Source: Rickettsiales bacterium (GTDB lineage Bacteria; Pseudomonadota; Alphaproteobacteria; Rs-D84). Taken from it: a DNA stretch of 6,183 nucleotides. Each line of letters begins with the position of its first letter. Positions within the stretch are counted from its first letter, which is position 1. The stretch is taken from assembly GCA_031273075.1 (NCBI GenBank), contig JAISSM010000015.1, positions 1 through 6,183 of the forward strand, read 5' to 3'. A program made the translations under genes and the position numbers. Shown in pieces: positions 1-4,014 of the stretch. Under the pieces are notes generated by a model. That model searched no databases, had not been told where the DNA came from, and saw only the letters and a program-made list of their open reading frames with translations.

Positions 1-46
1 CTCCCCCTCCTTGAGGGGGAGTGGCGGCTCCGCCGCCGAGGGGGAG
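1..46. repeat. dispersed GC-rich double-hairpin repeat, copy A
   Basis: Two adjacent hairpins are seen. CTCCCCCTC (1-9) pairs perfectly with GAGGGGGAG (13-21) across a 3-base loop. GGCGGC (23-28) pairs with GCCGCC (32-37) across TCC. A second GAGGGGGAG follows at 38-46 and could compete for the first arm. The same layout recurs at 5669-5705 and 6104-6140. The left boundary is outside the window. This copy lies inside the dus reading frame. Confidence 0.8.
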
Positions 47-190
47 CTTGCCGCAGGCGGTTATCGAATGGCACGAAATCATTTCGGTCATTATGGGAAG
101 CGTCGGATTACAGCGGCGCAAGATCCGGCGGAAAGGCCAATCGGTGATTCCGGCCATAGGCGCGGCGATTATTTGAAATTTGTCGAACAT
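1..190 (-). CDS. tRNA-dihydrouridine synthase, N-terminal part (runs off the left edge)
   Basis: Read on the minus strand from ATG 190-188, this frame gives MFDKFQIIAAPMAGITDWPF at residues 1-20, then RR and, near residues 34-38, MTEMI. The APMAGxTDxPFRR block is the FMN-binding start of the Dus family (flavin-dependent reduction of uridine to dihydrouridine in tRNA). The following TEM matches the conserved acidic segment. Only about 63 codons are in the window, so the catalytic Cys and RNA-binding domain are not visible, and DusA/B/C type cannot be assigned. From about residue 48 the translation is low-complexity (LPLGGGAATPPQGG) and coincides with a dispersed GC-rich repeat at 1-46. The repeat may be an in-frame insertion or the gene may be broken there. 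No Shine-Dalgarno precedes the start, which lies 6 bases from a minus-strand -10 box, suggesting a leaderless mRNA. The family call rests on one motif block. Confidence 0.75.
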   Translation of the reverse strand, partial: MFDKFQIIAAPMAGITDWPFRRILRRCNPTLPIMTEMISCHSITACGKLPLGGGAATPPQGGG

Positions 191-201
191 GCTGATATAA
201 T
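173..201 (+). promoter_or_regulatory. sigma-70-type promoter of the ftsB-like gene
   Basis: TTGAAA (173-178), a 17-base spacer and a perfect TATAAT (196-201) preceded by TGA, an extended -10. The predicted transcription start, about 7 bases past the box, falls on or next to the ATG at 208, so the transcript would have essentially no leader. It overlaps the minus-strand promoter of dus. Confidence 0.75.
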
Positions 202-224
202 AACCGCATGTTGGAAAAAATCAA
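197..224 (-). promoter_or_regulatory. divergent promoter for dus, sharing the -10 region
   Basis: On the minus strand, TTGATT (224-219), a 16-base spacer and TATTAT (202-197). The box overlaps the plus-strand TATAAT base for base over 197-201. The dus ATG begins 6 bases after the box, the same spacing as on the other side. The -35 is weaker than that of ftsB. Confidence 0.5.
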
Positions 225-534
225 ATCTGTAATCATGTTTTTCATACGGGGGATGACGTCGGGCTGGCGCGGCCTTTTGGGCGCGGCGATGATAGTATTT
301 TCGATATACCTTTGCGCGGGCCTGTTCACGGGAACGACTAATATACAGAATTATATAAAAAACCGGCGCGAACTTGGCGAAATAGACGCGCGCATAGAAA
401 CGACCCGGGACAAATTGAAACGAACGAATAACCATATAAAATTACTGTCGGAGGGCTCGCCTGATTTCACATCCGAAATGGCGTTGAAACACTTGAACCT
501 GGGCGACCCCGACCTGATGATCCTCAAAAAATAA
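208..534 (+). CDS. ftsB: FtsB/DivIC-like septum formation initiator
   Basis: 108 aa. FtsB-type proteins are small bitopic division proteins that join FtsQ and FtsL in the divisome and act in the periplasm at midcell. The layout fits: a short basic cytoplasmic N-terminus with aromatics (1-21), one membrane segment (about 22-41), then a periplasmic coiled coil (about 45-80) rich in charged residues (RRELGEIDARIETTRDKLKR). The end, SPDFTSEMALKHLNLGDPD at 84-102, matches the alphaproteobacterial pattern DPDxxxExAxxxLxLxxPDE. The start at 208 has no Shine-Dalgarno, but the promoter spacing puts transcription onset at the ATG. ATG at codon 10 is an alternative but would cut the basic anchor. It is divergent from dus and convergent with frr, and its stop codon lies inside the terminator stem. 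The similarity is architectural plus the C-terminal motif, so the symbol is probable rather than certain. Confidence 0.75.
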   Translation: MLEKIKSVIMFFIRGMTSGWRGLLGAAMIVFSIYLCAGLFTGTTNIQNYIKNRRELGEIDARIETTRDKLKRTNNHIKLLSEGSPDFTSEMALKHLNLGDPDLMILKK

Positions 535-558
535 CGCGGCTTTGCCGCGTTATTTTTT
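526..558. terminator. bidirectional intrinsic terminator between ftsB-like and frr
   Basis: A perfect 15-bp stem (526-540 with 544-558) closes a TTT loop. It has a GC core (AACGCGGC/GCCGCGTT) flanked by an A run on one side and a T run on the other, so it works in both directions. The ftsB-like stop codon TAA (532-534) is within the left arm. The frr stop lies about 20 bases to the right. Confidence 0.9.
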
Positions 559-560
559 TA

Positions 561-581
561 ATTAGCAGACAGCAGGTATCA
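561..581 (-). repeat. three heptamer units at the end of frr
   Basis: On the minus strand 581-561 reads TGATACC TGCTGTC TGCTAAT, three in-register units of the TGCTANN heptamer family found elsewhere in the window. The first three bases, TGA, are the frr stop codon. Confidence 0.75.
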
Positions 582-1139
582 GACGCTCATGATGTCGGAT
601 TCTTTCTTTTTGGCGATTTCGTCGACTTCCTCGTTTTTCGCGTCGAATATTTTTTGAAGGTCCTCTCCGAATCGTCTTTGATCGTCCTCGCTTATTTCCT
701 TGTCCGCGACCGCTTTTTTGATTTGTTGAAGCAAATCCTGGCGCACGTTCCGTATCGCTATTTTCGCGTTCTCGGCGTATTCGTGCGCGACTTTCGTCAA
801 TTCGCGCCTTCTCTCTTCGGTCAACGGCGGAAGATTAAGCCTTATCACGCTTCCCGCGGTTTGCGGGTTAAGCCCCAGATTGGAATCGCGGATCGCCTTT
901 TCGACCGACGACACAAGGCCCGCGTCCCACACGGACACCGACAGGGCCTGAGGTTCCGGCGCGCTTACCGACGCGACCTGGTCTATCGGCATTTCGGCGC
1001 CGTACGCGTCCACCCTGACTCCGTCCAAAAGATGCACGGACGCGCGGCCGGTGCGCAATCCGGCGAGTTCCTGGCGCATTATCTGCACGCTTGCGGTCGA
1101 TTTTTGTTCGGCTTCCGATTTCAAAATATTAAAATCCAT
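579..1139 (-). CDS. frr: ribosome recycling factor
   Basis: 186 aa, the usual RRF length. With EF-G it splits post-termination 70S ribosomes in the cytoplasm. Landmarks in order: the helical N-terminus (MDFNILKSEAEQK), LRTGRAS near residues 28-34, the conserved YGxxxPxxQVAS segment, LPPLTEERRRELTK, then the three-helix-bundle arginine region AIRNVRQD and the acidic/lysine-rich C-terminal helix. The start at 1139 is chosen over an upstream ATG (1187) because an AGGAG lies 5 bases before it, a promoter fits just upstream, and the extra 16 residues have no counterpart in the family. It stands alone here instead of between pyrH and uppS as in many proteobacteria. Its stop codon falls in a heptamer repeat, and the shared terminator at 526-558 follows. 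Confidence 0.98.
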   Translation of the reverse strand: MDFNILKSEAEQKSTASVQIMRQELAGLRTGRASVHLLDGVRVDAYGAEMPIDQVASVSAPEPQALSVSVWDAGLVSSVEKAIRDSNLGLNPQTAGSVIRLNLPPLTEERRRELTKVAHEYAENAKIAIRNVRQDLLQQIKKAVADKEISEDDQRRFGEDLQKIFDAKNEEVDEIAKKKESDIMSV

Positions 1140-1144
1140 GTTGA

Positions 1145-1149
1145 CTCCT
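1145..1149 (-). promoter_or_regulatory. ribosome binding site of frr
   Basis: Minus-strand AGGAG, 5 bases before ATG 1139. It fixes the start and excludes the longer upstream frame. Confidence 0.85.
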
Positions 1150-1157
1150 TTCGTCGG

Positions 1158-1187
1158 AATATAGCACGGCGGACGGGTAACAGTCAA
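1158..1187 (-). promoter_or_regulatory. promoter of frr
   Basis: On the minus strand, TTGACT (1187-1182), an 18-base spacer and TATATT (1163-1158) preceded by TGC, an extended -10. The expected start near 1151 leaves a leader of about 12 bases that just holds the ribosome site. Confidence 0.7.
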
Positions 1188-1205
1188 CCAATTAGCAATT
1201 ATTGT

Positions 1206-1224
1206 CGCGCCGCTTCGCGGCGCG
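1206..1224. repeat. GC hairpin of repeat module 1
   Basis: CGCGCCG (1206-1212) and CGGCGCG (1218-1224) form a 7-bp perfect stem with loop CTTCG. It directly abuts the heptamer array at 1225, as the hairpin at 5778-5794 nearly does in module 2. It has no T-run, so a terminator is unlikely. Confidence 0.65.
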
Positions 1225-1299
1225 TAATTAACATTATTTGCTATCTGATACCTGCTAATTGCTAATTGTTTTGCTACCTGCTACTTGCTATCTGCTAAT
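1225..1299 (+). repeat. heptanucleotide repeat array of module 1
   Basis: Six units in one register at 1225-1266 (TAATTAA, CATTATT, TGCTATC, TGATACC, TGCTAAT, TGCTAAT), a 5-base break TGTTT, then four units at 1272-1299 (TGCTACC, TGCTACT, TGCTATC, TGCTAAT). The last four are base-for-base identical to 3178-3205. A minus-strand TGCTAAT at 1197-1191 gives a 10-bp inverted match with 1257-1266. It lies between the frr promoter and structured-RNA copy 1. Confidence 0.85.
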
Positions 1300-1332
1300 T
1301 TCCCTTGCCTTTCCCTTTTATATTTATTACGC

Positions 1333-1569
1333 TTGACGATGAATCCACAGGGATGTGGCCTCGGGGCCTTAGAAAAGCCCATAATTTCACGACGCGATAT
1401 TGTCGCGTTGATCCGCCTGATGAAAAGATTGGACGCGCGGAGCGTCTTTTTTATTTCGTCATACTCTCCAACTCGGTTGGGGAGCCGCCGGCCATATATT
1501 GAAAGCCGACGGGATCATTTGAAATTATGATTTTTCTAACTCCCCGACCGCCATTCCTTGGCGGTCTTT
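1333..1569 (+). ncRNA. structured-RNA element, copy 1 (family not recognised)
   Basis: Eight hairpins can be drawn, each with a partner in copy 2 (5855-6088). H1 CCACA/TGTGG 1345-1358. H2 GGGC/GCCC 1364-1380. H3 1390-1397 with 1403-1410. H4 outer 1418-1425 with 1454-1461 and inner GACGC/GCGTC 1432-1446. H5 1464-1472 with 1476-1484. H6 1485-1492 with 1505-1512, closing the 12-base loop CATATATTGAAA identical in both copies. H7 ATCAT/ATGAT 1514-1531. H8 GACCGCC/GGCGGTC 1546-1566 followed by TTT. Many differences from copy 2 keep pairing: T1418-A1461 became C-G, G1422-C1457 became A-T, A1470-T1478 became G-C, C1489-G1508 became T-A, G1491-C1506 became A-T. G-U pairs favour plus-strand transcription. 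It may be an independent RNA or a leader/attenuator of the secreted-protein gene at 1712. The boundaries are approximate. Confidence 0.65.
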
Positions 1570-1570
1570 C

Positions 1571-1638
1571 ATTTGCGCGGACGTCGATTTTGAGCCGACG
1601 TCTGTTTTCCACAGTCGTACCCGTGCGACTGCGCAAAT
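1571..1638 (+). other. potential three-way-junction RNA fold
   Basis: ATTTGCGC (1571-1578) pairs perfectly with GCGCAAAT (1631-1638). Inside are GACGTCG/CGACGTC (1580-1586, 1596-1602) and CAGTCG/CGACTG (1612-1617, 1626-1631). It directly follows H8 of structured-RNA copy 1 and is absent after copy 2. With the next hairpin it would put a long folded leader before the gene at 1712. Confidence 0.5.
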
Positions 1639-1644
1639 ACACGG

Positions 1645-1685
1645 GCCCCTTCCCCTTGTCATTCCCGCGAAGGCGGGAAAGGGGC
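1645..1685. repeat. dispersed palindrome of the CATTCCCGC type
   Basis: TTCCCGC (1662-1668) and GCGGGAA (1673-1679) form a 7-bp stem with loop GAAG. An outer GCCCCT...AGGGGC arm (1645-1650, 1680-1685) can extend it. The core resembles the common proteobacterial 'GTCATTCCCGCG' dispersed palindromes and is related to the copies at 5708-5762. It ends 15 bases before the ribosome site of the next gene. Confidence 0.65.
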
Positions 1686-1711
1686 AGGCGCCAAAACATA
1701 AGGAGAACATC

Positions 1712-2224
1712 ATGAAAAAACTACTATTTGCTACCTGCTATTTGCTAATTGCTATTTCGCCGCTTACGGCGCACGCCGCCAGTTTTTGCCGCAAAACAGT
1801 CACCTGCGCCGATCTTAAAACCGCATGGAACAACGATAATGGCGTTGGAGGAGGAAATGCAGATTACAGCACCGGATACGAGAACGTCCCGTGGACGGTA
1901 GCGATCACCGGCTCTCCTTCCGGAAGTATGAGCGGTATAGCAAAGTGCACAACTGTCTCAACCGGAGTGGCCGGTACGGGCTATACCGACGCACAATCCG
2001 GCACTCCGTCAAACAGCGGGCAGTACTGCTGGTGTAAGTTGATAGGCGTAAGCAGTGCCACCAATGGTTGTAAGGTTAACGCTGGCGCGCCTTGGGCGTC
2101 CGACGACGCTCGGAGCTCGGCGTCCAACTGTCAATCGTACTGTGCGACTTACTGCGCCTACTGCGCTCGGGACGGTTCGGCCAACGGTTGCCGCCGTTCC
2201 GTGCTGCTACAAGGAGTTCCATAA
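1712..2224 (+). CDS. secreted cysteine-rich protein of unknown function
   Basis: 170 aa. A clear signal peptide is present: basic MKK, hydrophobic core at 4-15, and a likely cleavage after residue 21-23 in TAHAAS. The mature part is rich in Gly, Ser, Thr and Asn and has 11 cysteines, including QYCWCK and a tight C-terminal cluster (CxxxCxxxCxxC, then NGC). This suggests a disulfide-bonded exported protein; no enzymatic motif is seen. The start is well supported: AGGAG at 1701-1705, 6 bases before ATG. The signal-peptide core is encoded by heptamer repeats and a short GC palindrome (CGCCG/CGGCG 1758-1771). An odd Cys count leaves one unpaired unless it dimerises or the C-terminus is shortened. 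No promoter was found near it, so transcription may come through structured-RNA copy 1. A ghost of a second signal-peptide gene follows at once. The family is not assigned. Confidence 0.7.
   Translation: MKKLLFATCYLLIAISPLTAHAASFCRKTVTCADLKTAWNNDNGVGGGNADYSTGYENVPWTVAITGSPSGSMSGIAKCTTVSTGVAGTGYTDAQSGTPSNSGQYCWCKLIGVSSATNGCKVNAGAPWASDDARSSASNCQSYCATYCAYCARDGSANGCRRSVLLQGVP
1722..1756 (+). repeat. heptamer repeats inside a signal-peptide coding region
   Basis: Five in-register units: TACTATT, TGCTACC, TGCTATT, TGCTAAT, TGCTATT. They encode residues 4-15 of the secreted protein (LLFATCYLLIAI). Seven-base units read in triplets give a 7-residue period per three units, yet the segment stays open and hydrophobic. 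Confidence 0.85.
2211..2216 (+). promoter_or_regulatory. ribosome binding site left over before a 15-codon ORF
   Basis: AAGGAG lies 7 bases before ATG 2224, within the last codons of the upstream gene. It is a strong site with almost nothing to translate, which is why the next entry is read as a gene remnant. Confidence 0.6.
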
Positions 2225-2271
2225 TGAAAAAATTTATAATAATTGCTTTCTTCATTGTTACCTATGGTTGA
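2224..2271 (+). pseudogene. remnant of a second secreted-protein gene (signal peptide only)
   Basis: ATG 2224-2226 overlaps the last base of the upstream TAA. It opens MKKFIIIAFFIVTYG and stops at TGA 2269-2271. A basic start and hydrophobic core behind a strong AAGGAG is what a signal-peptide gene looks like, but the mature part is missing. Parts of it (TTGCTTTCTTCATTG) resemble the window's heptamers. Either a tandem paralogue was lost by deletion, or this is a very short membrane peptide. The stop codon lies in the -35 box of the following promoter. Confidence 0.5.
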
Positions 2272-2296
2272 CTATCAATTTTTTATCTGCTACGAT
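2268..2296 (+). promoter_or_regulatory. promoter of the ClpP-like gene
   Basis: TTGACT (2268-2273), exactly 17 bases, then TACGAT (2291-2296) preceded by TGC (extended -10). Expected start near 2303, leaving a ~30-base leader with AAAGG before ATG 2333. Confidence 0.75.
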
Positions 2297-2332
2297 ACAG
2301 GTTCAGAGAGAGACAAATAAAGGTATTTGTCT

Positions 2333-3121
2333 ATGTCAAAAACAACAGTATCCGGGCCGTATTCCATAGTCAGCCCTTCTTCCCTTGTAAGCAATCTCCG
2401 CGACAACAAACGCGACATCTCGGGCGAAATCGAAGAGCTGAACGGCATGTTCGGCAAAAACGCCAACCTCAATATAGTATTCAAGGACCAGATATTCCTG
2501 CTTGACACCATTGAAACCGACAACACGCAGAGGGCCATCGTCACAATGGCGCGAAGCATAAAACATCAGATCAAGAAGGCCCAAAGTCTTGCCAACCGCG
2601 TAAAAAGCGGCGGGCGCGTCGCGAAAGACGAATGGCCGGCTTTGGAGGTGTACATCAATTCGCCGGGCGGGGACCTTTACGCGTATCAAACGATTCTGGG
2701 GCTTTTGACGATGGCGAAAATGAACCGCGTCACGGTCAAAACCATAGTGTTCGGATGGGCCGCGTCCGCGGCGTCAATGCTGGCGGTCCATGGAAGCCCC
2801 GGCCATCGTGTAATGTATAAGGACGCGCTGCACATGGTGCATTTCGGAACGTTTGACCAATATATAACCAAGGAAACCGAAATCGAAAAAAGCGCCAGAG
2901 AGTTGGAGCGTTATAAACGGATCGGCAGAGACACTTACCTGCTGAACACCAGGATAGGCGATAAAAAACTAAAGGCGCTGATGGAGGACGAAATGGGATA
3001 TTTGGGCGCGCTGGAATGTTTGGAACTCGGATTCTGCGACATGGTAATTGGCCGGGAGAAAATCATTAAGTTGAACTCGGCCGCCCGCGCCGCCCGCCGC
3101 AGGCAATTAATAAAGGATTAA
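2333..3121 (+). CDS. ClpP-like serine protease (family S14), orphan
   Basis: 262 aa from ATG 2333. A TTG six bases upstream is in frame but sits too close to the AAAGG at 2319-2323. The ClpP/crotonase-type core is clear: YINSPGGD at 107-114 (oxyanion-loop region), GWAASAASM at 141-149 with the expected nucleophile Ser145, and HMVHFG with His170 at the ClpP histidine position. The usual catalytic Asp (DxDRD-type motif) is not obvious; D219/E220 in MEDEMGY are nearest. The protein is about 60 residues longer than a housekeeping ClpP, with an ~45-residue N-terminal extension, an insertion before the SPGG strand (about 75-100) and a basic tail. No clpX or clpA is nearby and the gene has its own promoter. 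It may partner with a Clp ATPase or be a specialised, possibly ATPase-independent, relative. A heptamer tract begins right after its stop. Confidence 0.85.
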   Translation: MSKTTVSGPYSIVSPSSLVSNLRDNKRDISGEIEELNGMFGKNANLNIVFKDQIFLLDTIETDNTQRAIVTMARSIKHQIKKAQSLANRVKSGGRVAKDEWPALEVYINSPGGDLYAYQTILGLLTMAKMNRVTVKTIVFGWAASAASMLAVHGSPGHRVMYKDALHMVHFGTFDQYITKETEIEKSARELERYKRIGRDTYLLNTRIGDKKLKALMEDEMGYLGALECLELGFCDMVIGREKIIKLNSAARAARRRQLIKD

Positions 3122-3205
3122 TAATTTATAATTGATAATTAATAATTAAAAAAGACTAATAACTAATAACTATTATTTGCTACCTGCTACTTGCTATCTG
3201 CTAAT
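3122..3205 (+). repeat. 12-unit heptanucleotide repeat tract
   Basis: Twelve 7-bp units in unbroken register: TAATTTA, TAATTGA, TAATTAA, TAATTAA, AAAAGAC, TAATAAC, TAATAAC, TATTATT, TGCTACC, TGCTACT, TGCTATC, TGCTAAT. Eleven start with T and most have T at position 4. The unit type changes from TAATNNN to TGCTANN along the tract. The tract starts at the base after the ClpP-like stop and ends 9 bases before the uppS -35 box. No terminator is seen here. Confidence 0.9.
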
Positions 3206-3214
3206 TATGATCGA

Positions 3215-3243
3215 TTGACTCCCCGCCCAAAACCTGCTACCAT
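3215..3243 (+). promoter_or_regulatory. promoter of uppS-cdsA-rseP
   Basis: TTGACT (3215-3220), exactly 17 bases, TACCAT (3238-3243) preceded by TGC. It is nearly the twin of the promoter at 2268-2296 (same -35, spacing and TGC-TACNAT). Expected start about 3250; AAGGA at 3258-3262 serves ATG 3271. Confidence 0.75.
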
Positions 3244-3270
3244 TTCCTTCCAAACGTAAGGATAAAAAGA

Positions 3271-4014
3271 ATGTTCGGTTTTTTAAGAAAACGCCCGAAA
3301 GACGCCGGGATTTCTTCGACGGCAACCCCGAAACACATCGCGTTTATCTGCGACGGCAACCGCCGCTGGGCGAAAGAGCGCGGTCTTCCGCCGCTTCAGG
3401 GCCACCGCGCCGGAATATCGAATTTCGAGGGCCTGGTCGATTGGTTCATGGCGAAGGGCGTGAACACGATCTCGTTCTTTTTATTTTCGACCGAAAATTG
3501 GGACCGAAGCAAGGTCGAGGTCGACTTTCTTATGAAACTGTTTTATGCCGAGCTTAAAAAAAATCTCAAACGCGCGATAAAAAAAGACCTTCGCTATAAG
3601 GTCTCCGGAAGACGGAATAAAATCCCGAAAAAATTGGCCAAACTTTGCGACGAGCTTGAAGAAAAATCAAAACACGGGAAAAAGGGAACTGTGAACTTTT
3701 GCCTTAATTACGGCGGACGCGACGAAATATCGCGCGCGGTCGCGAAATACGGAAAGAACTTTGCGGCAAAAATGGACACGGCGGATTTGCCGGACGTCGA
3801 TATGGTGGTGAGGACGAGCAACGAGCACAGGATCTCGAACTTTCTTCTTTGGAAATCGGCGTACGCGGAATTTTATTTCATAAAGCCGCATTGGCCGGAA
3901 TTGGTCAAAAGCGAAAAACTTTGGCAAAACGTCCTTGAAGAATACGCGCGCCGGAACAGAAGGTTCGGCGGGGGCGTGGAAAAAAACTATACCGGAAAAA
4001 AGACAAGGGGATGA
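3271..4014 (+). CDS. uppS: undecaprenyl diphosphate synthase (cis-prenyltransferase)
   Basis: 247 aa, normal length. It condenses isopentenyl diphosphate onto farnesyl diphosphate to make the C55 carrier for peptidoglycan and surface polysaccharides, at the cytoplasmic face of the membrane. Family blocks in order: HIAFICDGNRRWA at 22-34 with catalytic Asp28 and substrate-binding Asn30/Arg32; GHRAG at 44-48; FSTENW; NYGGRDEI; and RTSNEHRISNFLLW from Arg181, with Arg187 and Ser189 for diphosphate binding, then AYAEFYF and WPE. Two deviations: the usual DGNGRWA is DGNRRWA, and the usual RT(G/S)GE is RTSNE. Both lie in substrate-binding loops. The start is supported by AAGGA 8 bases upstream and a good promoter. 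Its TGA overlaps the cdsA ATG (ATGA), so the two are probably translationally coupled. Confidence 0.97.
   Translation: MFGFLRKRPKDAGISSTATPKHIAFICDGNRRWAKERGLPPLQGHRAGISNFEGLVDWFMAKGVNTISFFLFSTENWDRSKVEVDFLMKLFYAELKKNLKRAIKKDLRYKVSGRRNKIPKKLAKLCDELEEKSKHGKKGTVNFCLNYGGRDEISRAVAKYGKNFAAKMDTADLPDVDMVVRTSNEHRISNFLLWKSAYAEFYFIKPHWPELVKSEKLWQNVLEEYARRNRRFGGGVEKNYTGKKTRG

Noticed and set aside
654..1265. 203-codon plus-strand ORF
   Set aside because: Antisense shadow of frr, with arginine- and histidine-rich composition and no ribosome site; frr is unmistakable on the other strand.
1417..1423. CTGATGA, as in a hammerhead ribozyme core
   Set aside because: Aligned sequence in copy 2 is ACGACAA, so the motif is not conserved; it sits in a helix in copy 1.
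1447..1452. Terminator after the GACGC/GCGTC hairpin in copy 1
   Set aside because: In both copies the adjacent A- and T-rich arms can pair to form an outer helix, so the T-run is probably structural.
1451..1699. Minus-strand ORF sharing FQYM..GSPT with the minus frame of copy 2
   Set aside because: Most differences between copies are non-synonymous, while the same changes keep helices H5 and H6 paired on the plus strand, so RNA explains the similarity better.
2327..2332. TTG start for the ClpP-like gene
   Set aside because: Only 3 bases from the AAAGG; ATG 2333 has 9-base spacing.
3122..3205. CRISPR array
   Set aside because: The period is 7 bp with no spacers; no cas gene is present.
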